From JBHJGM01 sp050331815 (GTDB taxonomy: Bacteria; Verrucomicrobiota; Verrucomicrobiia; Opitutales; JBHJGM01), in contig JBHJGM010000016.1 of NCBI GenBank assembly GCA_050331815.1, positions 62,001 to 126,000 of the forward strand: a DNA stretch of 64,000 bases, read 5' to 3'. The notes beneath the pieces are model-generated. The model saw only the letters and a list, made by a program, of their open reading frames with translations, did not search any database and was not told the DNA's origin. The translations under genes were made by a program, and so were the position numbers. Positions 50,938 through 60,096 of this stretch are shown in pieces; position 1 is the stretch's first letter; each line of letters opens with the position of its first letter.

Positions 50938-51786
50938 CTAGCCGGCGCGATCCATCGCCTCCGGCGTCTGTGTATCGTGACCTTCCGAAGCCCGCACCAC
51001 GTCGATGCCATGGCGCAAGAGGCGCTGATGCGTTTCTTCGGGCAGGTAATCGTCAGTCACCACTGTGTGAGCCAGTTCCGGCAGGGCCTGCTGGGTTATA
51101 TCCAGGCGACTGAGATCGCCGCTTTCGGCCAGCAATACGTTACGCTCCGAGGATCGCATCATCGCCTTGTTGATGCGATCCAGGCTGTGACGCGCCGCGG
51201 ATGAACGCGTCTGCCCGACTTGCAGACTCAGGAAATAGCAATCCGAGTGCAGGCGCGTGAAAAAGGCCTCCGCCTCCGCGCCGCGAAACGTCAACAGTTC
51301 CGAGTCCAGGACCCCGCCACAACTGAAGACCTCTTGGTCCGCGTTGCGCCGGGCCAGTAGCGCCAGCATGCCCAGGCTTGGGCTGGCCAGCCGCAACTCA
51401 CTGTGGTGCAGCAAGTTCGGGATTCGACGCGTGATCGGGCCATCCTCCAACACGAGGGTCTGCCCGTCGCGCACGTACAATTCCACCGCGCGGCGCGCGA
51501 TGCTCAAACGACGTTCGTCAACGCGCGGATCGTCAACTGAGGGGTCCGCAGTCATCTGATGACGCCCGGAAAAGCCCTGCAGATTGAAGTTGGTGGAGAG
51601 CGCGCCACCGCGCGTGCGTTTGATCAGGCTGTTGTCTTCGAGCCAGGCAAGGTCGCGCCAGAGAGTCATCGGCGAGACATCGAGTTTTTGCAGCAGCGCA
51701 CCAGTCGTAACGTTTCCGTCCGCTTCAACCCATTCCAGGATCTGGCGCCGCCGCTCCTCCGATAGGAGACGTCGGGGCTTTGGCAT
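50938..51786 (-). CDS. DeoR-family transcriptional regulator
   Basis: 282 residues from the ATG at 51786 (MPKPRRLLSEERRRQI). Residues 8-62 are the winged helix: ILEWVEADGNVTTGALLQKLDVSPMTLWRDLAWLEDNSLIKRTRGGAL, matching the DeoR pattern in which the recognition helix is S-x-x-T-x-x-R-D-L. Residues about 90-260 form the sugar-phosphate-sensing domain (LEDGPITRRI, EVFSCGGVLDSELLTFRGAEAEAFF). DeoR regulators repress sugar-use genes and respond to a sugar phosphate. The adjacent oxidoreductase and carbohydrate genes are natural candidates for its targets. Confidence 0.87.
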   Translation of the reverse strand: MPKPRRLLSEERRRQILEWVEADGNVTTGALLQKLDVSPMTLWRDLAWLEDNSLIKRTRGGALSTNFNLQGFSGRHQMTADPSVDDPRVDERRLSIARRAVELYVRDGQTLVLEDGPITRRIPNLLHHSELRLASPSLGMLALLARRNADQEVFSCGGVLDSELLTFRGAEAEAFFTRLHSDCYFLSLQVGQTRSSAARHSLDRINKAMMRSSERNVLLAESGDLSRLDITQQALPELAHTVVTDDYLPEETHQRLLRHGIDVVRASEGHDTQTPEAMDRAG

Positions 51787-52041
51787 ATCGAGATAAGTAG
51801 GAGTTTTTGTCGTGAACCAGGGTAACAGCCAGTACGGCGCGGGGCAGCGCCGGTGACTCCGACTCAAAGCAGGCAAGCAACCACCTGCTTCTACGAAACA
51901 CTAACCCTCCCGCGATCACGCCAGCAATACTTTTTATACCACGCGCACGCTCAAATATGATTTTTTTACGGCTTTTGTTAACGCCTCGTTAACAGTGGCC
52001 TATGCATGAAAATGAACTACTTTTCCCACCGTGCGCAAAGC

Positions 52042-52533
52042 CTAATTGACGCATCCCAAATACCCCGCGTAATCCAGCGGCTGTCCCAGGCGGCAGCGTC
52101 CCTGAATGGCCTCCGGGAAGAAGCGCACCTGGGCCAGCGCCGCCGCGTCGAGCCAGCGTACGGCCACCTGCCGCGTGTCCGGGCTTTGCGCTTGCGCTTG
52201 GCCATTGAGCTCGCCCTCCAGCTCGCCCGCAAAAACCACCTCCACCTGGTGAAATCGGCGGTGCGCCGGGTTGTCGTGACGGGCCCCGATGTAATCGCGC
52301 ACGTACAAAAGCGCGCCGATGCGTATATTCAGCCCGGTTTCTTCCAAAGCTTCGCGCCGTGCCGCCTCCGCCAGCGATTCGCCATGGTGCTGCCCGCCAC
52401 CCGGCAAAATGTAGAAGTCACCCCGCGCATCGCGCATGTGAATCGCCAGCAGCTTGCTTTCGTGCTGCACCACGACCCGAGCCGCCACCCGCACCGGCGG
52501 GGCACCTCCTGCATGATAATCCGGTGGCAACAT
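52042..52533 (-). CDS. NUDIX hydrolase
   Basis: 163 residues from the ATG at 52533; an in-frame TTG at 52596 would add 21 residues. The Nudix box reads GGGQHHGESLAEAARREALEETGLNI. The protein opens with VRVAARVVVQHESKLLAIHMRD, the usual first strands of a MutT-like fold, and ends with VAVRWLDAAALAQVRFFPEAI. Length and layout suit a small nucleotide or dNTP pyrophosphatase. It lies between the DeoR gene and the exopolysaccharide export gene, but is on the minus strand and probably monocistronic. Confidence 0.85.
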   Translation of the reverse strand: MLPPDYHAGGAPPVRVAARVVVQHESKLLAIHMRDARGDFYILPGGGQHHGESLAEAARREALEETGLNIRIGALLYVRDYIGARHDNPAHRRFHQVEVVFAGELEGELNGQAQAQSPDTRQVAVRWLDAAALAQVRFFPEAIQGRCRLGQPLDYAGYLGCVN

Positions 52534-52702
52534 CCAGACGTCATCCAAACCGCTACCAAACCCATGGGGCAAGGCCTCAAATGAGCCCGAGAGCAAGTTC
52601 CCGCCCCTGATTCAATTTGCGAAGTCGCTGGATATGAGCTTGAAAGGTTCTTTGACGGAACCCGCCGCGCTCTTTCCTGACTGACCACCCATTCGCTCCT
52701 CG

Positions 52703-53461
52703 GTGGACCTTTATTTTCAAAAACTCCTTTCTCGGCTGCTCGTTGTAACGACGACGGCCTTTTTGCTTGGCGCTCTGCCTGTCTTGGAACTCGGCGCGCG
52801 CCCGCTTTCCCTGACGCTACGAACCGATAGCCCGCCCGACGCTGCAGCGTCCGACGTTTCCGAGCCGTCTGCCGCACTTCCCAGCGATGCCGGCAACGCA
52901 GCGGATGCCTCGCTGGACACCTCGCCTAATTACCGTTTGCGCGCCTTCGACTACATCCGCATGACCATGACCTACGAAAACAACATGGTCACCCTTAGCC
53001 GCCTCGACCAGGACGGCCGGATTATCGTCCCGTTTTTGGGCACGGTCGAGGTCGCCGGCATGTCGATCTTCGAGGTCGAGACCGAGCTCGAGCGCCGCTA
53101 TTTCGAAGGCGACTTTTTCCAAAAGCCGGATGTCTCCATCGACGTGATTCAATACGCCGACCGTCGCGTCAAGGTCCTCGGCTCCATCACCAGTCCGGGG
53201 CTCTACAACTTTCCTCACGAGAAAGACATGACCCTGAGCAGCGTTGTCAGTCGAGCCGGCGGTGTCGGCCCTGTGGGCGACCCGCGCAAAATCTCTTTGA
53301 TCCGCACCCTGCCTTCCGGAGGGCGCGTCACCACGCGCTACGATTTGCGCGACATCGTCCAGCGCGGCAAGGAGGATCCCGTCCTGATGTCCGGCGATAT
53401 CATTTTTGTCCCAGAGGACCCCTTCCTCGTCCACTACGGCGGCGCCACCGGCGAACGCTGA
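52703..53461 (+). CDS. Polysaccharide export protein (Wza-type Poly_export plus SLBB)
   Basis: 252 residues from a GTG at 52703; the start is uncertain because no good ribosome site is seen. A hydrophobic N-terminal segment (LLVVTTTAFLLGALPVL) serves as signal or anchor; no lipobox Cys follows. Residues about 75-150 fit Poly_export: YRLRAFDYIRMTMTYENN, VTLSRLDQDGRIIVPFLGTVEVAG. Residues 150-245 fit an SLBB domain: VKVLGSITSPGLYNFPHEKDMTLSSVVSRAGGV. Such proteins form the outer-membrane pore for capsule or exopolysaccharide. No other capsule genes are adjacent. It is shorter than Wza (about 380). Confidence 0.82.
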   Translation: MDLYFQKLLSRLLVVTTTAFLLGALPVLELGARPLSLTLRTDSPPDAAASDVSEPSAALPSDAGNAADASLDTSPNYRLRAFDYIRMTMTYENNMVTLSRLDQDGRIIVPFLGTVEVAGMSIFEVETELERRYFEGDFFQKPDVSIDVIQYADRRVKVLGSITSPGLYNFPHEKDMTLSSVVSRAGGVGPVGDPRKISLIRTLPSGGRVTTRYDLRDIVQRGKEDPVLMSGDIIFVPEDPFLVHYGGATGER

Positions 53462-53508
53462 GGTTTTTATTCGCTCGATTGACTGCGGTGAACGCAGTGG
53501 GCTCAGAC

Positions 53509-54564
53509 TCAGCCCAGCTCCGCCGCCACCTGCTCAATGGTCGAGCGCAGCGCCCAGACCACCTCGGCAAACGGCCCGTAGGTCAGACGGTCGGCGGTGT
53601 CACTCACCCGGTGGTAGTGGCGCGAACGCACATAAGCCGTGTCCGTCACAATCAGTCCGGGTATGTCGAACTGCCAGTAGGCCCAGTCATCTGACCAGCC
53701 CCGCCCCATCGTCGGGAACGCACGCGTAATCCCCCGCACGGTGCCATTCTTTGCATAAGCGCGGTGCACTTGCTTCAAGAACCCCCGCGAATCCCGGTTG
53801 CTCATAAAGGCAACGTAATCGCCCGCCTTCGGAAAGAGCGCCCGCATAGCCAGGCGCCGCAGCCAGCTCTGCGCATCCAGGGCATCCGCATCACGCGCGC
53901 GATACGTCCCCAGGGTGTCCAGCGCGATGGCCCCGCAAATCTGTTCATCTCCCGCGGACAGCTGCTTGGCGTGGTGGTAGCTGCCCATGCCTTCTGCGAA
54001 AAATTCCGCGCCCGCCTTGTCGGCTTCTGCCCACCCATTCCGGAAAAACGGATACTCCTCGTTCGCCCAGGCCACCAGCCGCACGGTGATCGGCAGCCGG
54101 GACTGGCGCAGCCCATGCGCCAGCGCCAGCAACGTCGCGATGCCCGAGCCGTTGTCGTTGGCCCCGGGTGTGTCCTGAAACTCGCGTACCGCCGCCGGCT
54201 GCCCTTCCCACTCAAAGCACGGCACCGTGCCCTGCTGCGAGGCCATGCCTACCCGCGAATCATAGTGCGCCCCAACAATCAGCACGCGCTCCGGATGCGC
54301 CTGCCCAGGGAAATCAACAATCAGGTTACGACAACGGTGCGTGCCAACCTCCCGCTGGGCGTTGCGCCAAAAACATGCCTGGTACGGCTCTGTCTGCACC
54401 GGCAAACCAGCGGCCTCCAGCTCCGCCTGAACGTACGCCGCCGCCCCGTCCAAACCCTCGGGATTCCAGACATGCCGCCGCGGGTAACCCTCCGTTAAGC
54501 CACGCACCTTCGCTTCCAAATACGCCTCCAGCGACGCGAGATCTCCAAAAGGTTGATGGCTCAT
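53509..54564 (-). CDS. M28 family zinc peptidase
   Basis: 351 residues, no clear signal peptide. The di-zinc site of M28 is visible: the His and Asp in VGAHYDSRVG, the bridging Asp in GANDNGSGIATLLALA, the catalytic Glu pair in WANEEYPFF, and a final His in RSRHYHRVSDTAD. An RDSRGFLKQVH region lies between. It likely removes N-terminal residues from peptides or acts as a carboxypeptidase. It is convergent with the polysaccharide export gene and divergent from the large secreted protein at 55106. Confidence 0.88.
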   Translation of the reverse strand: MSHQPFGDLASLEAYLEAKVRGLTEGYPRRHVWNPEGLDGAAAYVQAELEAAGLPVQTEPYQACFWRNAQREVGTHRCRNLIVDFPGQAHPERVLIVGAHYDSRVGMASQQGTVPCFEWEGQPAAVREFQDTPGANDNGSGIATLLALAHGLRQSRLPITVRLVAWANEEYPFFRNGWAEADKAGAEFFAEGMGSYHHAKQLSAGDEQICGAIALDTLGTYRARDADALDAQSWLRRLAMRALFPKAGDYVAFMSNRDSRGFLKQVHRAYAKNGTVRGITRAFPTMGRGWSDDWAYWQFDIPGLIVTDTAYVRSRHYHRVSDTADRLTYGPFAEVVWALRSTIEQVAAELG

Positions 54565-54881
54565 ACGGAAAGATGATTAAGGTGTTTGAGTATCCGATAA
54601 TGCAGCGCGGAGCACCCTGCAAGCAATCGCCATTGCTCGGGACACCGCTCAGCCGGCGAAATCGAACTGCCTTCGCGCGGGTGCTAAAACACGCGGTTGA
54701 AACACGCCGCCAATGAATCTGGAAAGTCCCTATGGAGGGATGAAACAGGTGTACTGTCATCTACTTAAGTGTACGTATCGCTAATTAATAATGACAGATC
54801 ATTTCCGTTATTCGCTTGACATGACAAGTAGCTGAAGTGTGATCTGTTTCAGCCATTAGCAACTGCTATGGAACGGCCCCT

Positions 54882-54979
54882 ACCTCCTTGATGGAGGTTT
54901 CTATCTCGTAATCTCAACTCCACGCTTACCCTCGGCATGCGCCGGGTCTTTTCCGTTTTCAGGCTTCGGCCTCAACGGA
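54882..54979 (+). promoter_or_regulatory. Structured leader with terminator-like hairpins before the 1024-residue secreted protein
   Basis: Within the 541-bp gap (54565-55105) there are three hairpins in order: ACCTCC-TTGAT-GGAGGT (54882-54898) followed by TTCT; a GC-rich hairpin at 54930-54946 (CGGC-ATGC-GCCG plus flanking CC/GG) followed by TCTTTTC; and CCGTT...GGC-TTCG-GCC...AACGG (54953-54978) with a UUCG loop. A TTGACA at 54816-54821 could be the -35 of an upstream promoter, though its -10 is weak. The second hairpin resembles a terminator inside the leader, suggesting attenuation. No known riboswitch is recognised. Confidence 0.4.
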
Positions 54980-55105
54980 TACGGCTCCGCCAGTGCTGTT
55001 AGTTTTTGCTACTTCGTAATTGGCAAACGCTGCTGTCTCCCTGAACCCCGCTTTCGCTGATCCTCGGCGAAATCAAAGACATAAACGCAACTACTAAGTC
55101 TCAAA

Positions 55106-58100
55106 ATGTATCCTACTAAGTCATATCCCACCTTCATGGATTGGCGGTTGTCCGTCCGGTCCCTGTCCGCTTCCCGCCTGCGCGTGCTGCGCTGGCTGTT
55201 CCTGTTGCTGCTACCCTCGATGCTTCAGGGCGCGGACACGCCTGTCTCTTACGGCCTGGGCGGCTACGCCTACTATGATGCGCCTCGCTTCGGCAACTTC
55301 CTCTGGAATGAAAGCCGCAACTGGCGCGACCAGGCCACCAACCAGACCATCCACCGCTTCAACCCGGATGGTTCCGACAACGCGCAGATCAACAGCCTCG
55401 GCTTCCCCACCTTTCTGAACTCGGGGCAGGTTCTGGTCGCCAAGCCCGGACAAAACGCCGTGCCTCAAACCCGCCAGCTCTTTGAGGGGCAGTTCGTACT
55501 CGAATGGCAGGGTGCCGCCGACATTCGCGTCGTGGGCCATTCTTTCGTTGCCTCCAAATCCAACACCGGCTCCACCGGCGTGAAAAACAACGGACGGCGC
55601 GTCTACAAGGTCAACACCAGCAACGCCAACGGCGTCGAGGTACAGATTCACGCGCTCGGGGGCAGCCAGCTCACCGGCATTCAGTTGTGGATGCCCGACC
55701 CCTCCGACCCGCAGAACAAATCCCTCGAAGACAAGACCTTCCACCCGGCCTTCTTGGACCTCATCGCCGACCGCAACTGGCGCGCCCTGCGTTTCATGGA
55801 CTGGGGCAAGACCAACGCCAGCCCGCAGCGCAACTGGTCGGACCGACGGCGGCCCGCCGACTGCTTCGCCAGCGGCATCATCAACCGGCGCAGCCCTGCC
55901 GAGGGCCTCGTCTGGTACGTCAATGGCGCCGGGCAAAACGTCTACTTCGCAGGCGACCGCCGCACCGGCATCGCCTACGAGCACATGATCGCCCTGTGCA
56001 ACCAGACCGCTCGCGACATGTGGGTCTGCGTGCCGCACCTGGCCACCGACGACTACATCAACAAACTCTGCAATCTCATCGCCTACGGCTCCGACGGCAG
56101 CACCCCCTACACCAGCCCGCAGGCCAACCCGGTCTATCCTCCGCTCAACGCCAACCGTAAGGTCTACTTCGAGTTCTCCAACGAAATCTGGAGCAACGGA
56201 GGCAACTTTCCGCAAGGCAACTGGGCTCAGGACCAGGCCAACCAGCAGGGCATTTCCAAGCCTCAGTTCAACGCGCGGCAGTTCTCGAAGATCTGGAACC
56301 GGCTCGAAGCGCGCATCGGTGCCAGCCGGGTCATCCGCACCGCCGCCATCTGGACCGGCAGCGAAAACTACACCCGCGCCTTCATCGACGAGTTCTACAA
56401 CAACTCCAGCCTGCTCAAGCCCGAGAACATCTCACCCACGACCTACTACGGCCAGGGCATTCAATTCTGGGTGCACGACAACTTCCCGAATCTGCCCGGC
56501 AGCCCCAACGACCCGTATTGGAGCAGCGCGCAGTTTGCAGCCGACAAGCAAGCCACCTTCGACCAGTGGAATTTCTTCGTGCTGTCGGGTACCAAGTACG
56601 GCAACGCTGGTAACACCGGCCCGGACAACATCGGTAACTTCCCCGCCTACGTCACTGACGTCGCCCAGGAGCGCAACCTCGACATGATCGCCTACGAAGG
56701 CGGGCCCTCGCTCTACACCGATGCCCTCGATGTCGGCGGCAGCGCCGATGACGGCATCACCACCTTCGTCATGGATCTGAACCGCGAGCCGCGCTTTGCC
56801 GATATCTACGACATCGTGCTCAACCAGTCCTTCGAGCGTGGACTCAAGGCTCACTCGCTCTTCACCGACGTCAGCAAGTGGGGCAAATTCGGGCAATGGG
56901 GGCACAACGAATACCTCGGCCAGGACCTGAACACCTCGGTCAAGTGGCAGCTGATTCGCCAGGCCTTCGACGAGCACAACAGCTTCACCCACATCTTCGA
57001 CACCCCCCAGGGCAGCCGCCCGAGCTTCTCGACGCCCGCCGTCCTGCCCGGCGTCGAAGTCGGTAACAGCGTCAATCAGACCATCGCTATCTCAGGCGGC
57101 AACGGCACGCGCACGGTCGACCTCATCGGCAAGTCGCTGGTCGACGGCCTGAGCTTCAACCTTAACCAACTGCGCCTCTCCGGCACGCCCACCGAAAGCG
57201 GCTCCAGTTTCGTTTACCTGCGCGTGCACGACAGCGATGGCGACGTGAACTGGCGCAACTTCAGCCTCCTGTCGATTCAGCGCTCGGCCTATCCCAAAAA
57301 GACGATCGACTTCGAGAACCAGACGGTCAGCACCCACGGCGTAGGCGAGCCCGAGCCCATGACCTTTGGCGCCTACGCGTTCACCTCCAACAACGGCAGC
57401 TCCCTCTACATCAACGCGCCCTCGGGTGGCCCCTGGCCCGCCGGCTGGCCCAGCAAGGTCCTGCACGGAAGAAACTGGGGCACCTCGCTCTACCTGGCGC
57501 GCACCGACGGCAACCCCTTCGACCTCACCGAGTTCGATGCCGGGACCAATGCCGGCGAAAGCCTCGAACTCACCGTCACCTACGCGGATGGCAGCAGCGA
57601 GATCGCCATCTACGATCTGCCCAAGCAAGTCGGCCTGACCCTCATCGAGCCTGACTTCGTCGGCATCGTCGAGGCGCGCTTCCAGTTCAAACAGAATAGC
57701 GGTGGCCAGGGTGACAATCGCTACGGCGCCATCGACAACGTCGTGCTCAATGGCATCGCCCCCGGCGGCGGCGGCAGCGGCGGCGGAGGCAGCAACGAAG
57801 GCCCCCGTTACCAGGCCGAAAACGCCACCGTCACCGGAGCGCAGGTAAAAACCGGCGGCAACGCCAATGGCGGCAGCTACGTCGACTTCCAAAGCGCCGG
57901 CGACCGCATCGAGTTCACCTCCGTCGACATGGCCTCCGCCGGCAATGTCACGGTGACCATGCGCTACGCCAACGGCCGCCAATGGGGCTCGGGTACGGAC
58001 GTATACGTCAACGGCTCCTTCGCCAAAACCGTCTATGACTCACCCACCGGCAGCTGGACCACCTGGCAAAACAAAACCTTCTCGCTCAACCTGAGCGCGG

Positions 58101-58180
58101 GGACCAACGTGATTCGCCTCCAGGCCCGCTACAGCCACAGCCCGAACATCGATTACCTCGATGTGCCCGGAGGCAGCTGA
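55106..58180 (+). CDS. Large secreted NEIWSNG protein (candidate glycosidase) with C-terminal CBM6/35 module
   Basis: 1024 residues (a second ATG at 55136 is possible). A signal peptide is present (LRWLFLLLLPSMLQGAD). Residues 45-635 are homologous to the 1388-residue protein at 34606: KVYFEFSNEIWSNGGNF (E360), MIAYEGGPSLY (E531), KWGKFGQWGHNEYLGQ and YTSPQANP are shared. Residues 640-725 are an Ig-like He_PIG domain (GLSFNLNQLRLSGTPTESG). Residues about 735-885 are a beta module starting TIDFENQTVSTHG. After a Gly/Ser linker, residues 900-1024 match carbohydrate-binding module family 6/35 (RYQAENATVTGAQV, GGSYVDFQSAGDRIEF, FSLNLSAGTNVIRLQ). The CBM makes a glycan substrate likely. The catalytic family is not one I can name. 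Confidence 0.75.
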   Translation: MYPTKSYPTFMDWRLSVRSLSASRLRVLRWLFLLLLPSMLQGADTPVSYGLGGYAYYDAPRFGNFLWNESRNWRDQATNQTIHRFNPDGSDNAQINSLGFPTFLNSGQVLVAKPGQNAVPQTRQLFEGQFVLEWQGAADIRVVGHSFVASKSNTGSTGVKNNGRRVYKVNTSNANGVEVQIHALGGSQLTGIQLWMPDPSDPQNKSLEDKTFHPAFLDLIADRNWRALRFMDWGKTNASPQRNWSDRRRPADCFASGIINRRSPAEGLVWYVNGAGQNVYFAGDRRTGIAYEHMIALCNQTARDMWVCVPHLATDDYINKLCNLIAYGSDGSTPYTSPQANPVYPPLNANRKVYFEFSNEIWSNGGNFPQGNWAQDQANQQGISKPQFNARQFSKIWNRLEARIGASRVIRTAAIWTGSENYTRAFIDEFYNNSSLLKPENISPTTYYGQGIQFWVHDNFPNLPGSPNDPYWSSAQFAADKQATFDQWNFFVLSGTKYGNAGNTGPDNIGNFPAYVTDVAQERNLDMIAYEGGPSLYTDALDVGGSADDGITTFVMDLNREPRFADIYDIVLNQSFERGLKAHSLFTDVSKWGKFGQWGHNEYLGQDLNTSVKWQLIRQAFDEHNSFTHIFDTPQGSRPSFSTPAVLPGVEVGNSVNQTIAISGGNGTRTVDLIGKSLVDGLSFNLNQLRLSGTPTESGSSFVYLRVHDSDGDVNWRNFSLLSIQRSAYPKKTIDFENQTVSTHGVGEPEPMTFGAYAFTSNNGSSLYINAPSGGPWPAGWPSKVLHGRNWGTSLYLARTDGNPFDLTEFDAGTNAGESLELTVTYADGSSEIAIYDLPKQVGLTLIEPDFVGIVEARFQFKQNSGGQGDNRYGAIDNVVLNGIAPGGGGSGGGGSNEGPRYQAENATVTGAQVKTGGNANGGSYVDFQSAGDRIEFTSVDMASAGNVTVTMRYANGRQWGSGTDVYVNGSFAKTVYDSPTGSWTTWQNKTFSLNLSAGTNVIRLQARYSHSPNIDYLDVPGGS

Positions 58181-58259
58181 ACGCCCTTGCACGGATTGCA
58201 ACCGACCCAAGCGCCGACTCGGTAGCCGCAATCGGCCCGGGTAAAGCGCTGAGCACACG

Positions 58260-58302
58260 GCCGGGCCTTCGACCGCCATCGCCGCGGATTCGAGGGCCCG
58301 GC
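58260..58302 (+). terminator. Probable terminator after the 1024-residue gene
   Basis: GCCGGGCC (58260-58267) and GGCCCGGC (58295-58302) form a perfect 8-bp stem with a 27-base loop, followed by TTCTTT. It lies 80 bp after the stop codon. The large loop may itself fold. Confidence 0.55.
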
Positions 58303-58388
58303 TTCTTTGCGGCCGCGCCGCCGCTCCCTCCACAAAAATCTGATTCCCGAAGGTTGCCAGCCGCCAAGAATATGCGCATACGTTCACT

Positions 58389-59615
58389 ATGTCCCTGCGC
58401 TCCCTGTTCATCGATTTCGACGCCTACTTCGCCAGCTGCGAGCAGCACCTGCAGCCCGAGCTACGCGGCCGCTCCGTCGGCGTGGCCCCCGTCCAGTCCC
58501 CCGGAGGCTCCTGCATCGCCGCCAGCTACGAGGCCCGCGCCCACGGCATCAAGGTCGGCACCCGCGTGGCCGAAGCCCGCGAGCGTTGCCCCGGCATCGC
58601 CATCGTGCCTTCGCGCCCGGAGCTCTACGTCAAGCTCCACCACGAGGTGAAGCGCATCATCGACAGCTGCATGTACGTCGAGAAAGTTTTCTCCATCGAC
58701 GAGATGACCTGCCCGCTGACCGGTCGCTGGCGTCAACCCGACCAGGCCCTCAAGCTCGCCCGTCAGATCAAGGCGCGCCTGGCGGCCTTCGGGCCCGCGC
58801 TCAAGGCCTCCATCGGCCTTGCCCCCAACACCTGGCTCGCCAAGGTCGCCACCGAGATGCGCAAGCCCAACGGCCTCGTCTTGCTCCAGGAGGCGGACCT
58901 GCCGCACGCGCTCGAAGGGCTCGCCCTGAAGGACCTGCCGATGATCGCCGAGGGCATGCGCCGCCGCCTCGCCTGCCAGAACGTTCACACCATCCGCCAG
59001 CTCTACGAGTTACCTATCGAGCGCATGCGCGCCATCTGGGGCGGCATCGACGGGGAACGCTTCTGGGGCTGGCTCCATGGCAAGGAAGTCCCCCCGGTGG
59101 AAACGCGCCGCCAGCACATGGGCCACAGCCGGGTGCTGCCCCCCGATCGCCGCAACCCGGCCGGCGTGCGCGCCACGCTCTTTCGACTCCTCCAGCGCGC
59201 CGCCATTCGACTGCGCGCCGAGGGCTACTACGCCGGCTGCCTGAACTTCCAAATCCGCTTCTACAATGGCCACGAATGGGCCGACAAAATGACCCTCGCG
59301 CACACCCGCGAAACACCCGCCTTCATCGAGGCCCTGCGCACACTGTGGGAACGCGTGCCTGCGGTCCTCTGGGGTGCCACCCCGCAAAGCTGCAGCATCA
59401 TCCTCTGCGATCTGGAACCAGCCGCCAACCACACCCCCTCCCTCTTTCAACGCGCCGAAAAACGCGACGAAGCCCTTGCCAGCGCCCTGGACAACGTCAC
59501 CCGGCGCTTCGGCCAAAAGAGCCTCTACTTCGGCTGCGCCCACGGCGGCTTCGACGAAGCCACCGCCGTCCGCATCGCCTTTAACCGCATCCCCAACCTC
59601 ACCTTCGAAAACTAA
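58389..59615 (+). CDS. Y-family DNA polymerase (DinB/UmuC type)
   Basis: 408 residues. Translesion polymerase. The palm starts with LFIDFDAYFASCEQ (catalytic D9), followed by SCIAASYEARAHGIKVGTRVAEA (fingers) and FSIDEMTC (catalytic D104/E105). The helix-hairpin region LPMIAEGMRRRLACQNVHTI and a little-finger domain (KEVPPVETRRQHMGHS) follow. The nucleotide-contact Tyr-Arg reads SYEAR, as in DinB and UmuC. No clear C-terminal clamp-binding QxxLF is seen; the end is NRIPNLTFEN. It has its own promoter region after the terminator and its end overlaps a possible convergent small gene by 17 bp. Confidence 0.88.
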   Translation: MSLRSLFIDFDAYFASCEQHLQPELRGRSVGVAPVQSPGGSCIAASYEARAHGIKVGTRVAEARERCPGIAIVPSRPELYVKLHHEVKRIIDSCMYVEKVFSIDEMTCPLTGRWRQPDQALKLARQIKARLAAFGPALKASIGLAPNTWLAKVATEMRKPNGLVLLQEADLPHALEGLALKDLPMIAEGMRRRLACQNVHTIRQLYELPIERMRAIWGGIDGERFWGWLHGKEVPPVETRRQHMGHSRVLPPDRRNPAGVRATLFRLLQRAAIRLRAEGYYAGCLNFQIRFYNGHEWADKMTLAHTRETPAFIEALRTLWERVPAVLWGATPQSCSIILCDLEPAANHTPSLFQRAEKRDEALASALDNVTRRFGQKSLYFGCAHGGFDEATAVRIAFNRIPNLTFEN

Positions 59616-59745
59616 CCCACCCTCGAGGCCGCAACGCCGCCTGCCCGCGCAGAAACAAAACAGCCCCCACCTCCAACCAGTAGCCAACGCCCTCGCCCAG
59701 GTAAATCAGAGACCCCGATGCTCCAAAATTACCCGAAGCGCCCAT
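59599..59745 (-). CDS. Possible 48-residue hydrophobic peptide with a strong ribosome site
   Basis: ATG at 59745 is preceded by a textbook AGGAGGT (59750-59756, minus strand) four bases upstream, unusual in this window. The peptide begins with Gly-rich MGASGNFGASGSLIYLGEGVG, continues with one hydrophobic segment (YWLEVGAVLFL) and ends in Arg-rich RPRGWVSFRR. It overlaps the end of the polymerase gene by 17 bp on the opposite strand. I do not recognise it, and the frame could be chance. Confidence 0.35.
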   Translation of the reverse strand: MGASGNFGASGSLIYLGEGVGYWLEVGAVLFLRGQAALRPRGWVSFRR

Positions 59746-59891
59746 CCCCACCTCCTGAGCGTTAAAGTGCCCAGCAACCAAAAGCCTCCACGCGAAAATC
59801 TCCGACCAGAAACTTCCGCACAAAGATCTACAGCCAAAATCTCATCACAGCGATCCGCGTCCAGAAACTTACATACCTAGACCTCCGCCAA

Positions 59892-59964
59892 AAACTTCCA
59901 CACGGATGGCCTGCGCTGGAAACTTCCATATGGATGGCCTGCCATCCGTAGCTTCAGCGAAGGA

Positions 59965-59967
<3 letters not shown>
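59892..59967. repeat. Repeat cluster ending in a palindrome that abuts tRNA-Ile
   Basis: Two direct copies of an AACTTCCA-x4-GGATGGCCTGC unit (about 59893 and 59920) lead into CCATCC (59942-59947) and GGATGG (59962-59967), which pair around a 14-base core GTAGCTTCAGCGAA. More degenerate AGAAACTTxC copies lie upstream to about 59810. The last three bases of the palindrome are the complement of the tRNA CCA end. The rest of the 349-bp gap after the polymerase gene holds only these repeats and a possible 48-residue peptide gene. Confidence 0.7.
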
Positions 59968-60040
<73 letters not shown>

Positions 60041-60096
60041 GTTGGGCGGGTTTCTTACGTAGTTAACAGAGTAGAGCAAGTCTGCGCAGGGGCGCG

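Noticed and set aside
58307..59584. 425-codon plus-strand frame overlapping the Y-family polymerase
   Set aside because: Arg/Pro/His-rich out-of-frame reading of the polymerase gene.
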